Part shown: one piece after another, positions 1 through 7,638 of the stretch
Numbering within the stretch: position 1 is the stretch's first letter
How the letters are laid out: every line of letters starts with the position of its first letter
Origin: Blautia liquoris
Lineage (GTDB): Bacteria > Bacillota > Clostridia > Lachnospirales > Lachnospiraceae
DNA length: 64,000 nt
Reading direction: 5' to 3'
Assembly (NCBI RefSeq): GCF_015159595.1
Contig: NZ_CP063304.1
Coordinates: 248,001-312,000 of the forward strand
Position numbers and translations under genes: made by a program
The notes under the pieces: generated by a model
Databases searched by the model: none
What the model saw: the letters and a program-made list of their open reading frames with translations, nothing else
What the model was told of the DNA's origin: nothing

Positions 1-634
1 CTGTGTAAACGATTTCACCATTCAGAATGAAAGTAATATAGTCTGCGATCTTCTCAAGGTCTGAAGTGATATGTGTTGAGAATAGGACACTATTGTTTTC
101 ATCTGTCACAAATTCGCTTAGCAGATCACAGAGTTCCTCTCTGGCGACAGGATCCAGTCCGCTTGTCGGCTCATCCAGAACCAGAAAGGTGGCATGATGT
201 GAGAGGGCAACCGAGACCATGAGTTTGACCTTCATTCCACGCGAGAGATCCCTTAATTTTTTCTTGCGGTCAATAGAAAACTTTTCAAGCAGCGATGCAT
301 AAGTTTCACTGTTCCAATGTTGGTAAAAAGGTGAAACAGCCGTCTCAATATCGGATGCGTTCCAGTCCTCCGCAAAATAAGGAGTATCCATCACAATGCC
401 GATCTTATCGTTGAACTGCCCGTTCATGCCCTGGCTGTCTTTTCCAAAAAGCTTTATATTCCCGCTGGAAATGTTCAGCATGCCAAGAATTGTTTTGATT
501 GTCGTTGTTTTGCCGGCTCCGTTCGGGCCGATAAATCCCATGATGTAGCCCTTTGGTACTTTAAAAGAAATATTTTTTACGGAGAAATTTTCATATTGTT
601 TTTCCAGACTAGTAACTTCTAATACATACTCCAT
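1..634 (-). CDS. ABC transporter ATP-binding protein, 3' end cut off by window edge
   Basis: Reading the minus strand from the ATG at 634 gives 211 codons of an ABC ATPase that runs off the window before its stop. Visible motifs in order: Walker A GPNGAGKTT near residues 37-45, signature LSRGMK, Walker B FLVLDEP with the D-loop SGLD, and the H-loop STHISSDLE. The short size and the missing middle insert fit ABC-2 type exporters (EcsA/YtrB-like); the membrane partner would lie beyond the left edge. It starts 2 bases after the stop of the GntR gene and its ribosome site GGAGGGGG lies inside that gene's end, so the two are co-transcribed. The substrate cannot be told; YtrA-type operons often handle cell-envelope stress, which is inference here. 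Confidence 0.93.
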   Translation of the reverse strand, partial: MEYVLEVTSLEKQYENFSVKNISFKVPKGYIMGFIGPNGAGKTTTIKTILGMLNISSGNIKLFGKDSQGMNGQFNDKIGIVMDTPYFAEDWNASDIETAVSPFYQHWNSETYASLLEKFSIDRKKKLRDLSRGMKVKLMVSVALSHHATFLVLDEPTSGLDPVAREELCDLLSEFVTDENNSVLFSTHITSDLEKIADYITFILNGEIVYT

Positions 635-636
635 TC

Positions 637-1014
637 TTATTCCCCCTCCCGATATAAGAGGTTCAACATCCGGATGACCTCTTCCTTTGTGATGCCTCCG
701 GCCTTCGCTGTGCCAATCGCATCATTTAATGATAACTCAATCTTTCTCAGTGTATTTTCCCGTGCCATTTCCTTATTCTGCGGCAGGACATAACTTCCCT
801 TGCCCTGTACACTGGTGATAAATCCTTCTTCCTCCAGATCATTATAAGCTCTGGTTGTTGTGATGACACTGATTTTCAGATCCCTCGCAAGCTGACGTAT
901 GGAAGGCAGAAGCTCTCCCTCGGCAAGATTTCCGGAGAAGATTGCTTCCTTGATCTGCGATTTAATCTGTTCATAGATCGGAAGTTCCGATCGGTTCGAT
1001 ACGATTATTTTCAT
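637..1014 (-). CDS. GntR family (YtrA-type) transcriptional regulator
   Basis: A 125-residue protein with a GntR winged helix (about residues 10-75, LPIYEQIKSQIKEAI then PSIRQLARDLKIS and GFITSVQGKGSYV) and only a short C-terminal helical tail, the layout of the YtrA subfamily. I chose the ATG at 1014 because the family starts MKIIV/MxIxx just before the LPIYEQI motif; the reading frame is open further upstream, but that part is promoter/operator sequence. It precedes an ABC ATPase with a 2-base gap, the standard arrangement for a repressor of its own transporter operon. A palindrome just upstream is the likely operator. Confidence 0.92.
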   Translation of the reverse strand: MKIIVSNRSELPIYEQIKSQIKEAIFSGNLAEGELLPSIRQLARDLKISVITTTRAYNDLEEEGFITSVQGKGSYVLPQNKEMARENTLRKIELSLNDAIGTAKAGGITKEEVIRMLNLLYREGE

Positions 1015-1049
1015 TTGATAGTAATGAAATCCTTTCGTAAAATTAAACA

Positions 1050-1075
1050 ACTGTATATATACATATATATACAGT
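1050..1075. promoter_or_regulatory. Palindromic operator candidate for the GntR regulator
   Basis: A 26-bp inverted repeat with arms ACTGTATATATA and TATATATACAGT; only the central base pair is mismatched. It lies 36 bases before the gntR start codon, where autoregulatory YtrA-type repressors bind. Binding is inferred from position and symmetry. Confidence 0.65.
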
Positions 1076-1193
1076 ATAATCACTATTATGAGTTTGTCAA
1101 GGAAAAAATGAAATAGCTAGCAGCAATTCGATGGAGCATTCTTTGCATACCTCAGTACTGGTCGGGAAACACTATGACTGGAGGTGTATCATT

Positions 1194-1967
1194 ATGTTCT
1201 CAAGAAAATCAGTGATCAGCTTCGGGATGGTCGCGATCCCGATAGCGATGCTCACAGCGACACAAGATCATGATATTCATTTTAATCAGCTGCACAAGGA
1301 AGATAATAGCCGAATTCGATATAAGAAAACCTGTGCACACTGTGGAAAGGAACTTACATCGAAGGATATCGTGAAGGGCTATCAATACGACAAGGATCAG
1401 TTTGTCGTAATTACCGATGAGGAAATCGAACAGATAAAGACAGAGAAGGAAAAGTCGATTCAGATCCTTCATTTTGCTAATCTGAATCAGATCTCACCTG
1501 TTTATTATGAGAAGACGTATCAGATTGTCCCGGAGGCCGGAGGCGAAAAGGCCTTTGAACTCCTGCGCACTGCTTTGATGGCAGAACAAAAAATTGCAAT
1601 CGGAAAGACAGTTATGGGAACGAAGGATACGCTGATGGCGATTATCCCCAGAGAAGAGGGGATGCTGTTATCAACGATGTACTATGCCGATGAAGTGAAA
1701 GAGCTTCAAAAGTCCTATACGAGACCGGAAGTCTCTGATCAAGAGCTAAAGATGGCGAAGACTTTAATTGATTCGATGGATACGCCTTTTGAACCATCAA
1801 AATATAAAGATGAATATCAGGCGAAACTGCGCGGCCTGATTGAGACTAAGATTTCCGGTAAAGAGGTCGTCGCACCGCAGGATGAAGGCCCGTCTAAGGT
1901 GATTGACCTGATGGAGGCCTTAAAAGTAAGCGTTGCAAATGCAAAAAAAGAAAAAGAGACAGCATGA
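1194..1967 (+). CDS. ku: Ku, non-homologous end-joining DNA end-binding protein
   Basis: A 257-residue bacterial Ku. The protein opens FSRKSVISFGMVAIPI, followed by FNQLHKEDNSRIRYKKTCAHCGKEL and the GYQYDKDQFVVITDEEI strand, all hallmarks of the Ku beta-barrel core; the usual length is about 250-290. It forms a ring-shaped dimer that loads on broken DNA ends and recruits LigD. The ATG at 1194 follows GGAGG with 8-base spacing; an earlier in-frame ATG at 1131 has no such site. ligD follows within 40 bases, making a two-gene repair operon. The CxxC in the N-terminal region could bind metal, but only one pair is visible. Confidence 0.95.
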   Translation: MFSRKSVISFGMVAIPIAMLTATQDHDIHFNQLHKEDNSRIRYKKTCAHCGKELTSKDIVKGYQYDKDQFVVITDEEIEQIKTEKEKSIQILHFANLNQISPVYYEKTYQIVPEAGGEKAFELLRTALMAEQKIAIGKTVMGTKDTLMAIIPREEGMLLSTMYYADEVKELQKSYTRPEVSDQELKMAKTLIDSMDTPFEPSKYKDEYQAKLRGLIETKISGKEVVAPQDEGPSKVIDLMEALKVSVANAKKEKETA

Positions 1968-2007
1968 GAATTAACAGCCCGCGTGTATCAAAAGAGAGAG
2001 GATGATT

Positions 2008-4497
2008 ATGGACAAAATCAGTGAATATCGGCAGAAAAGAAATTTTGACCGCTCCTATGAGCCCGAAAGTGCAAATTACCCCATGAGAAATGAACACTCA
2101 GGCGGGTTTCGATTTGTTGTTCAGCACCATATGGCAAGTCATGACCACTATGACTTTCGCCTGGAATGGGATGGTGTTCTGCTCTCCTGGGCGGTGCCCA
2201 AAGGGCCCTCCTATGATACACGTGACAAGCGATTGGCCGTTCATGTGGAGGATCATCCTTTGGAGTATCGCAACTTTGAGGGCACGATTCCAAAAGGTGA
2301 GTACGGCGGCGGAACGGTCATGCTCTGGGATGAGGGTTTCTGGGAACCGAGGGAAGATATGAAACAGGGGCTTTTCAAAGGTCAGGTGAAGATGAATCTG
2401 AGCGGGACACGTCTGAGGGGAAAGTGGGCTTTGATTCGCCTAAAAGGAAAGAAAGAACAGAAGTCTAGGGATAAACAAACAGATAACTGGCTCTTATTGA
2501 AGGAAAGAGATGAGTATGCCGGTATGGATTTTCGCTTGGAGAACTTCACTACAAGCGTGAGAACGGGCAGGACGATGGCAGAGATTGAAGAGGGGACAGA
2601 GGAAAAGATAGTCAGGAACCCCTTTCGACAGACCAAAGTTCAACTGGCAAAACTCGTACATCAGGTCCCCAAAGAAAAAGGATGGCTGTATGAGATGAAG
2701 TATGACGGCTACAGAATCGTAGCGTTTGCCGAGGGAAACCAAGTTCGCCTGATGACGAGAAACGGTGTGGACGTTACGGAGAAATTTTCCGATATTGCCC
2801 ATTCCATTGTAAGTTTTGCAAAAGGAAGAGCTCTGGTTCTGGACGGTGAGATGACAGTGACAGATTCGAATGGCAGGACAGATTTCCAGGCACTGCAGGA
2901 TTATCTGCGAGAGAAGAAACAAAAGGATCTGACTTATATAATATTCGACCTTCTTGCCTTAGATGGCACAGATATAAGAGATCTGCCGCTCGCCAAAAGA
3001 AAAGAGAAACTTGAAAGGTTGCTGGAAGATGCGCCGGAAAATCTATATTATAGCCGTCATGTCAGAGATATGGGAAATGAGAGCTTTGCCGCCGCCGAGA
3101 AGATGGGAATGGAGGGAATCATCGGAAAAAGAGAGGATTGCGTCTACAGCGGAACAAGAAATGGTGATTGGATTAAATTGAAGTGCGTGAAGAGACAGGA
3201 GTTTGTGATCGGAGGATATGCTGTTCGCGATGACAGTACAAGACAGATCAGTTCACTGTTATTGGGAGCTTATCAGGATAACTGCTTCCTATATGTAGGC
3301 CGGGTGGGGACTGGATTTAAAGAAGATGAGATACAGGAGCTTCTACAACAGTTTTCAATGATAAAAAGAATTGATTCGCCTTTTTTAACTATACCAAAAC
3401 CCAGATCAGGCGAGCGTGTAACCTGGGTAAAGCCAAAACTGCTCGCAGAGGTGAAATTTGCGCAGTGGACGAAAGATCATATTTTGCGCCATGCGAGTTT
3501 TCTCGGGCTGCGGACGGATAAGGACCCGCTTTCTGTCCGGATGGAAATACAAGATGGCCCTGATACGTTTAGAGAAGCAAAAGCATCAGAAAAAACCATG
3601 CTTCACAGAAAGCCTGACCCTTCCGGCAGCAGTGAATCACGAAAGATTGGGGGAGTAATCATTACCCATCCGGATAAGTTGATGTTTGAGGAAGATGGCA
3701 TCACAAAAGGAGAGATGGCCGAGTACTATGCCAAAGTATCCAAACGGATGCTGCCATATGTAAGCAAAAGACTTTTGAGCCTCGTATGTTGTCCAAAAGG
3801 AATCGCACAGACAAGCTTTTTTAAGAAACATCCGGCATCGGCCGATAAAAAGGCTCCGGTGCTTACGATCACTGAAAATGACGGCGAAGAGTCGGATTAT
3901 CTCTATATAGATGACTTACACGATCTCTTACTTCAGGTTCAGAACAACGCAGTAGAATTTCATACCTGGGGGAGCAGGACAGAGGACCTCGAAAAACCTG
4001 ACATGATGGTGTTTGATCTGGATCCGGACGAGGGGATGGACCTTGCGCGTGTGCGTCAGGGTGTATTGGATATCCGAAATATTTTAACAGATCTCTCGCT
4101 TACCTCTTACTTGAAGACCAGTGGTGGGAAAGGTTATCATATCGTTGTCCCGTTTCAGCCCGGTGCCGGCTGGGAGTCGTTTTCTGGTTTTGCGCGAAAG
4201 ACAGCTGAGGTTTTGGAGCAGCAGTGGCCGGATCGGTATACAAGCAATATCAGAAAAGCGAAACGAAAAGGCAGAATCTTTATCGATTGGATACGAAACG
4301 GACGAGGAGCCACAAGTGTTGCTCCCTATTCGATTCGTGCCCGCAAAGGTGCCAGAGTATCGATGCCGATTACGTGGGATGAGTTAAAGGATGTGGATCC
4401 TGATGGGATTACGATGGAAGAGGCACTCAAGAGACTACAGTTTCCGGATCCTTGGGCAGGGTTCTATGAAAGCAGCCAGAGACTGAATAGGAACTGA
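2008..4497 (+). CDS. ligD: LigD, multifunctional NHEJ DNA ligase (phosphoesterase-ligase-polymerase)
   Basis: An 829-residue ATP-dependent ligase with all three domains of LigD. The N-terminal 3'-phosphoesterase (about 20-190) shows SHDHYDFRLEWDG. The ligase domain (about 215-520) has the adenylation motif EMKYDGYR with lysine about 231, and IIGKREDCVYSGTR. The C-terminal archaeo-eukaryotic primase-type polymerase (about 555-825) has the metal-binding DLDPDEG at about residue 670. The order PE-LIG-POL matches Pseudomonas LigD, not the Mycobacterium order (POL-PE-LIG) or the shorter Bacillus form. An ATG at 2002 is also in frame, but the GAGAGG at 1996-2001 fits the ATG at 2008 (6-base gap). 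With Ku it trims, fills and seals double-strand breaks. Confidence 0.96.
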   Translation: MDKISEYRQKRNFDRSYEPESANYPMRNEHSGGFRFVVQHHMASHDHYDFRLEWDGVLLSWAVPKGPSYDTRDKRLAVHVEDHPLEYRNFEGTIPKGEYGGGTVMLWDEGFWEPREDMKQGLFKGQVKMNLSGTRLRGKWALIRLKGKKEQKSRDKQTDNWLLLKERDEYAGMDFRLENFTTSVRTGRTMAEIEEGTEEKIVRNPFRQTKVQLAKLVHQVPKEKGWLYEMKYDGYRIVAFAEGNQVRLMTRNGVDVTEKFSDIAHSIVSFAKGRALVLDGEMTVTDSNGRTDFQALQDYLREKKQKDLTYIIFDLLALDGTDIRDLPLAKRKEKLERLLEDAPENLYYSRHVRDMGNESFAAAEKMGMEGIIGKREDCVYSGTRNGDWIKLKCVKRQEFVIGGYAVRDDSTRQISSLLLGAYQDNCFLYVGRVGTGFKEDEIQELLQQFSMIKRIDSPFLTIPKPRSGERVTWVKPKLLAEVKFAQWTKDHILRHASFLGLRTDKDPLSVRMEIQDGPDTFREAKASEKTMLHRKPDPSGSSESRKIGGVIITHPDKLMFEEDGITKGEMAEYYAKVSKRMLPYVSKRLLSLVCCPKGIAQTSFFKKHPASADKKAPVLTITENDGEESDYLYIDDLHDLLLQVQNNAVEFHTWGSRTEDLEKPDMMVFDLDPDEGMDLARVRQGVLDIRNILTDLSLTSYLKTSGGKGYHIVVPFQPGAGWESFSGFARKTAEVLEQQWPDRYTSNIRKAKRKGRIFIDWIRNGRGATSVAPYSIRARKGARVSMPITWDELKDVDPDGITMEEALKRLQFPDPWAGFYESSQRLNRN

Positions 4498-4542
4498 TCT
4501 ATATAACCAATGTCATTCGATATTTTTTGGTAAGTATAGCGA

Positions 4543-4571
4543 TTGCTTTTATTGTCCGCATGTGATATTAT
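4543..4571 (+). promoter_or_regulatory. Probable promoter for the cysteine-rich protein gene
   Basis: TTGCTT, 17 bases, TATTAT. The start-site region carries ATGATGCAAGCGTCAAAAG (4570-4588), which recurs in the glyA leader; see the repeat entries. Confidence 0.5.
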
Positions 4572-4588
4572 GATGCAAGCGTCAAAAG
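4570..4588 (+). repeat. Partial copy of dispersed hairpin repeat
   Basis: ATGATGCAAGCGTCAAAAG matches 18 of 19 bases at 17684-17702 (one C/T change). Only the left part of the repeat is present: the right arm TTTTGACGC and the ATGATAC tail are missing. It sits in the 5' leader of the downstream gene. Confidence 0.55.
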
Positions 4589-4607
4589 AGAAAGGACAGT
4601 TGTTATT

Positions 4608-5111
4608 GTGCATGTAAAACAAGAAGTAAGTCTGAAAAAGATACAGGAGGATGCAAAGAATAACTTCCGGGAAGGTTTCTTCTGCTGTGAAGCGCTGGTA
4701 TCCGCAGTGAAAGATAATTTTGAATTGGATGTCCCGGATCAAGTGATTGCCATGGCTACCGGGATGGCAGTCGGTGCGGGGCATTCGGGCTGTATGTGTG
4801 GGGCCTTAAACGGAGGCATTCTCACATTGGGTCTGTTTTTTGGGAGAACCGAGAAAAAAGGACCTGCTGATCCGCAGGCAGTAAAGTGTATGGAACTGAC
4901 GAATGAACTGCATGACTGGTTTCGGAAAGAGAATGGAAAGAATGCAGTCTGCTGCCGGGTTCTGACCAGAGAATTCGACATGGGTAAGGGAGAACACAAG
5001 GAACAGTGTATTCATTTTACCGGGATGTGTGCCTGGAAGACTGCTCAGATCATCGTACGCGAGCTGGGCCTTACCAACGTGGATGAGATAAAGACGGCAC
5101 AGGAGGCTTGA
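4608..5111 (+). CDS. C_GCAxxG_C_C family cysteine-rich probable redox protein
   Basis: A 167-residue soluble protein with conserved cysteines spaced as in the C_GCAxxG_C_C family: FFCCEAL near residue 23, GHSGCMCGALNGG in the middle, AVCCRVL and later CIHFTGMC. The clustered cysteines suggest a redox or metal-binding role, but the family's function is not settled. The start is GTG at 4608 with AAAGGA upstream; no in-frame ATG comes before the first conserved region. It ends 4 bases before a TDT-type transporter gene, so the two are almost surely one transcript, ended by a terminator at 6041. Confidence 0.82.
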   Translation: MHVKQEVSLKKIQEDAKNNFREGFFCCEALVSAVKDNFELDVPDQVIAMATGMAVGAGHSGCMCGALNGGILTLGLFFGRTEKKGPADPQAVKCMELTNELHDWFRKENGKNAVCCRVLTREFDMGKGEHKEQCIHFTGMCAWKTAQIIVRELGLTNVDEIKTAQEA

Positions 5112-5115
5112 CGGT

Positions 5116-6036
5116 ATGAAGGATCTGATTAAAAAAGTTCCCCTGCCGATCTGCGGCGTTGCTCTTGGGACGGCTGCACTGGGTAATCTTCTACAGAGCT
5201 ATTCGGAAGGAATCCGCTATTTATGTGGAGTCATTGCCGGGATATTTCTTCTGCTGTTTCTGCTGAAGATGATATTCTATTGGGACAGCGTAAAAAAGGA
5301 TTTGGAGAATCCGATTATGGCAAGTATCGCGGGAACATTCTCCATGGCATTGATGCTGCTCAGTGTCTATATCAAACCATGGGCGGGACAGGCTGCATTT
5401 ATTATATGGATTGCGGCAATCTTGCTGCATCTTATGCTGATTATATATTTTACGGCGAGGTTTATATGCAAGCTGCAGATGCCCAAAGTGTTTGCCAGCT
5501 ATTTTATTGTATATGTTGGGATTGTTGTGGCTTCAATTACGGCACCCGCTTTTAAAAGAACAGGAGTGGGAACAGCGGCATTCTGGTTTGGGTTTGCTGC
5601 ACTAATAGTGTTGCTTGTCCTTGTGACGATTCGTTATGCGAAATATAAGGAAGTCTTGGAACCGGCAAAGCCGCTGATCTGTATCTATGCAGCACCTGCA
5701 AGTCTTTGCGTGGCAGGATATATTCAGTCCGTGGAATCAAAAACTTATGGATTTCTGATTGCGATGTATATATTGGCCTTGATACTGTACATATTTGCAC
5801 TAATCAAAGCGGTTACCTATCTGAAGGTACCATTCTATCCGAGCATTTCGGCGTTCACTTTTCCATTTGTAATCAGTGCGATTGCGTCGAAACAACTGAT
5901 GGCATGTCTTATAAAGATGGGAAGACCGATTCCTGCGCTTCGGTATATAGTTCTGCTTCAAACTGTGATTGCAGTTGTTCTGGTTGTATATGCGATTGTG
6001 CGATATTTGTTTTTTTTGCTGCAGGAAAAATCATAA
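5116..6036 (+). CDS. TDT/TehA-type (SLAC1-related) membrane transporter
   Basis: A 306-residue integral membrane protein with about ten hydrophobic segments and short loops, starting KKVPLPICGVALGTAALGN, the typical first helix of the TehA/TDT family. TehA-like proteins are anion channels or carriers for small acids, and some confer tellurite tolerance; the substrate here is unknown. It lies 4 bases after the cysteine-rich gene and is closed by a hairpin terminator, so this pair forms a small operon. The start ATG is preceded by GGAGG inside the upstream gene's end. Confidence 0.82.
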   Translation: MKDLIKKVPLPICGVALGTAALGNLLQSYSEGIRYLCGVIAGIFLLLFLLKMIFYWDSVKKDLENPIMASIAGTFSMALMLLSVYIKPWAGQAAFIIWIAAILLHLMLIIYFTARFICKLQMPKVFASYFIVYVGIVVASITAPAFKRTGVGTAAFWFGFAALIVLLVLVTIRYAKYKEVLEPAKPLICIYAAPASLCVAGYIQSVESKTYGFLIAMYILALILYIFALIKAVTYLKVPFYPSISAFTFPFVISAIASKQLMACLIKMGRPIPALRYIVLLQTVIAVVLVVYAIVRYLFFLLQEKS

Positions 6037-6040
6037 GATT

Positions 6041-6087
6041 AAAAAGTGAGACATGAGAGACGGAACTTTCATATCTCACTTTTTTTG
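6041..6087 (+). terminator. Rho-independent terminator
   Basis: AAAAGTGAGA pairs with TCTCACTTTT across a 20-base loop and runs into a T tract. It lies just after the TDT transporter stop. Confidence 0.85.
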
Positions 6088-6150
6088 AGTAAACCGTCTG
6101 TTTTCCGGAAATACTGCCAAGTAGTTCATAAAAAGTTTATAGATGAACCC

Positions 6151-6194
6151 TTGACAACAAGATCATAAGAGAGCTATAATAATTGTGCACAATA
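6151..6194 (+). promoter_or_regulatory. Promoter plus OhrR-like operator before the peroxidase operon
   Basis: TTGACA (6151-6156), 18 bases, TATAAT (6175-6180), then at once the perfect palindrome ATTGTGCACAAT (6182-6193) over the start site. The OhrR operator of Bacillus contains AATTGT-AT-ACAATT, so this fits control by the OhrR-like protein encoded third in the operon. Inference from sequence likeness and position. Confidence 0.72.
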
Positions 6195-6226
6195 TAATTG
6201 AGGAAAATAGTTAGGAGGATTTTAAT

Positions 6227-6769
6227 ATGTCTGTTTATGATTATGAATATACTTCGATTGAGAAGAAACCGATAAAGATGTCTGAGTATGAGGGAAAGGT
6301 TCTGCTGATTGTCAACACGGCAAGCAAATGTGGATTTACCCCGCAATATAAAGGTCTGGAAGAATTATATCAAAAATATAAAGATCAGGGTTTCGAGGTG
6401 ATTGGATTTCCGTGCAATCAGTTTATGGAACAGGAGCCAGGAGATGAAAAAGATATCTCGGAATTCTGCTCCGTGCGCTATGGCGTGACATTCCCTCTGT
6501 CAGGTAAAGTGGAGGTACGTGAGGAGAATGCCATTCCCCTGTATCAATACCTGACTTCACAAAAAGGATTTAAAGGACTTGGCAAAGGTTTAAAGGCAAA
6601 GGGTATGGAACTCATGCTCAAAGGAAGATATAAAGATGGCTATACGGATAACCAGATTAAGTGGAACTTCACGAAATTTCTCATCGACCGCAAGGGAAAT
6701 GTGATTGAACGCTTTGAGCCGACCGTAGAGCCAAAAGATATCGCCGCTAATATAGAAAAACTATTGTAA
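6227..6769 (+). CDS. Glutathione peroxidase family thiol peroxidase
   Basis: A 180-residue GPx-fold protein that reduces hydroperoxides. The peroxidatic cysteine sits in NTASKCGFTPQY (Cys35; cysteine and not selenocysteine), the conserved FPCNQF gives Gln65, and KWNFTKFLID carries the Trp-Asn pair; Cys81 is placed to be the resolving cysteine. Such bacterial enzymes mostly use thioredoxin as reductant. It begins at ATG 6227 with TTAGGAGG upstream. It heads an operon with a flavodoxin and an OhrR-like sensor, which suggests induction by organic peroxides. Confidence 0.92.
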   Translation: MSVYDYEYTSIEKKPIKMSEYEGKVLLIVNTASKCGFTPQYKGLEELYQKYKDQGFEVIGFPCNQFMEQEPGDEKDISEFCSVRYGVTFPLSGKVEVREENAIPLYQYLTSQKGFKGLGKGLKAKGMELMLKGRYKDGYTDNQIKWNFTKFLIDRKGNVIERFEPTVEPKDIAANIEKLL

Positions 6770-6791
6770 AAAACTCTGGGAGGATTGAATT

Positions 6792-7217
6792 ATGAACAAA
6801 GTTGTATATGTTTCAAGAAGTGGAAATACGAAGAAGGTTGCCGGAGCCGTTGCAAAAGGGGCATCTGCGAAGGCGGTTTCTGTGGAAGAGGCAAATCTTT
6901 CAAAACCGGTCAATATTCTTTTTGTCGGAGGATCTATCTATGCGGGAAAGATTGACGGTAAACTGCGCGATTTCCTCTCTGCTCTGAGAAAAGATCAGGT
7001 GAAGATCGTTGCTGTATTCGGCACAGCTGCAAGTAAAAAATCAGCGCTGCCTGAGGTAAAAGCAATTCTTGAGCCAAAGGGAATTTTGGTCAGCGATGAT
7101 GCTTTTCAGTGTAAAGGTAAATTCATGATGGTAGGCAGCGGCCATCCGAATGTAGAGGATCTGAAACAGGCAGAGGCTTTTGCAAAGCGAATCTGTGAGG
7201 ATAATTCCCATGAATGA
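6792..7217 (+). CDS. Flavodoxin family protein
   Basis: A 141-residue protein with a flavodoxin fold: the phosphate-binding loop SRSGNTKKVA is at residues 9-18, followed by FVGGSIYAGKIDGKL and VAVFGTAASKKSALP, where the flavin ring would stack. It likely binds FMN and carries single electrons or acts as a small reductase. It lies 22 bases after the peroxidase gene, and its last codons overlap the start of the OhrR-like gene by 8 bases, so expression is coupled. Its electron partner is not evident. Confidence 0.85.
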   Translation: MNKVVYVSRSGNTKKVAGAVAKGASAKAVSVEEANLSKPVNILFVGGSIYAGKIDGKLRDFLSALRKDQVKIVAVFGTAASKKSALPEVKAILEPKGILVSDDAFQCKGKFMMVGSGHPNVEDLKQAEAFAKRICEDNSHE

Positions 7218-7638
7218 GCAGATTTTAAAGCTCGAAAACCAGCTGTGTTTTCCTCTTTATGCTGCGGCAAAGGAGGTTGTTAATCGCTATAAGCCTTATC
7301 TCGATGAGATTGATCTGACATATACTCAGTATATCGCCATGATGGTTCTCTGGGAACATCAGAGTATTGGTGTAAAGGAGATGGGCAGATACCTCTATCT
7401 TGATTCCGGCACGCTGACGCCGCTTTTAAAGCGTCTCGAGAAAAAGGGATATGTCAGACGCGAGCGCTCCGAAAAAGATGAACGTGCAGTGATTATAACG
7501 ATCACGGATAAAGGGGAAAAATTAAAGAAAAAGGCAGCGGAAGTGCCCCTCAAGATGAAAGGATGTATTCCGCTGTCTATAGAAGAAGCCGGTATCCTGT
7601 ATAAACTTCTGTATAAGGTGTTGGATCAGGAAGTGTAG
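7210..7638 (+). CDS. OhrR-like MarR family peroxide-sensing regulator
   Basis: A 142-residue MarR winged-helix protein. The N-terminus ENQLCFPLYAAAKEV has the lone reactive cysteine (Cys13) at the place where OhrR senses organic hydroperoxide, and TYTQYIAMMVLWE matches the OhrR dimer helix with its tyrosines. The DNA-binding part is residues about 55-100 (LYLDSGTLTPLLKRLEKKGYVRR). It overlaps the flavodoxin gene by 8 bases. The operator-like palindrome in the operon promoter supports autoregulation. Unlike the textbook case, no ohr gene is adjacent; a GPx-type peroxidase takes that place. Confidence 0.88.
   Translation: MNEQILKLENQLCFPLYAAAKEVVNRYKPYLDEIDLTYTQYIAMMVLWEHQSIGVKEMGRYLYLDSGTLTPLLKRLEKKGYVRRERSEKDERAVIITITDKGEKLKKKAAEVPLKMKGCIPLSIEEAGILYKLLYKVLDQEV

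Noticed and set aside
1131-1193. Longer Ku starting at the ATG at 1131
   Set aside because: No ribosome site there; the ATG at 1194 has GGAGG at good distance and gives the family N-terminus.
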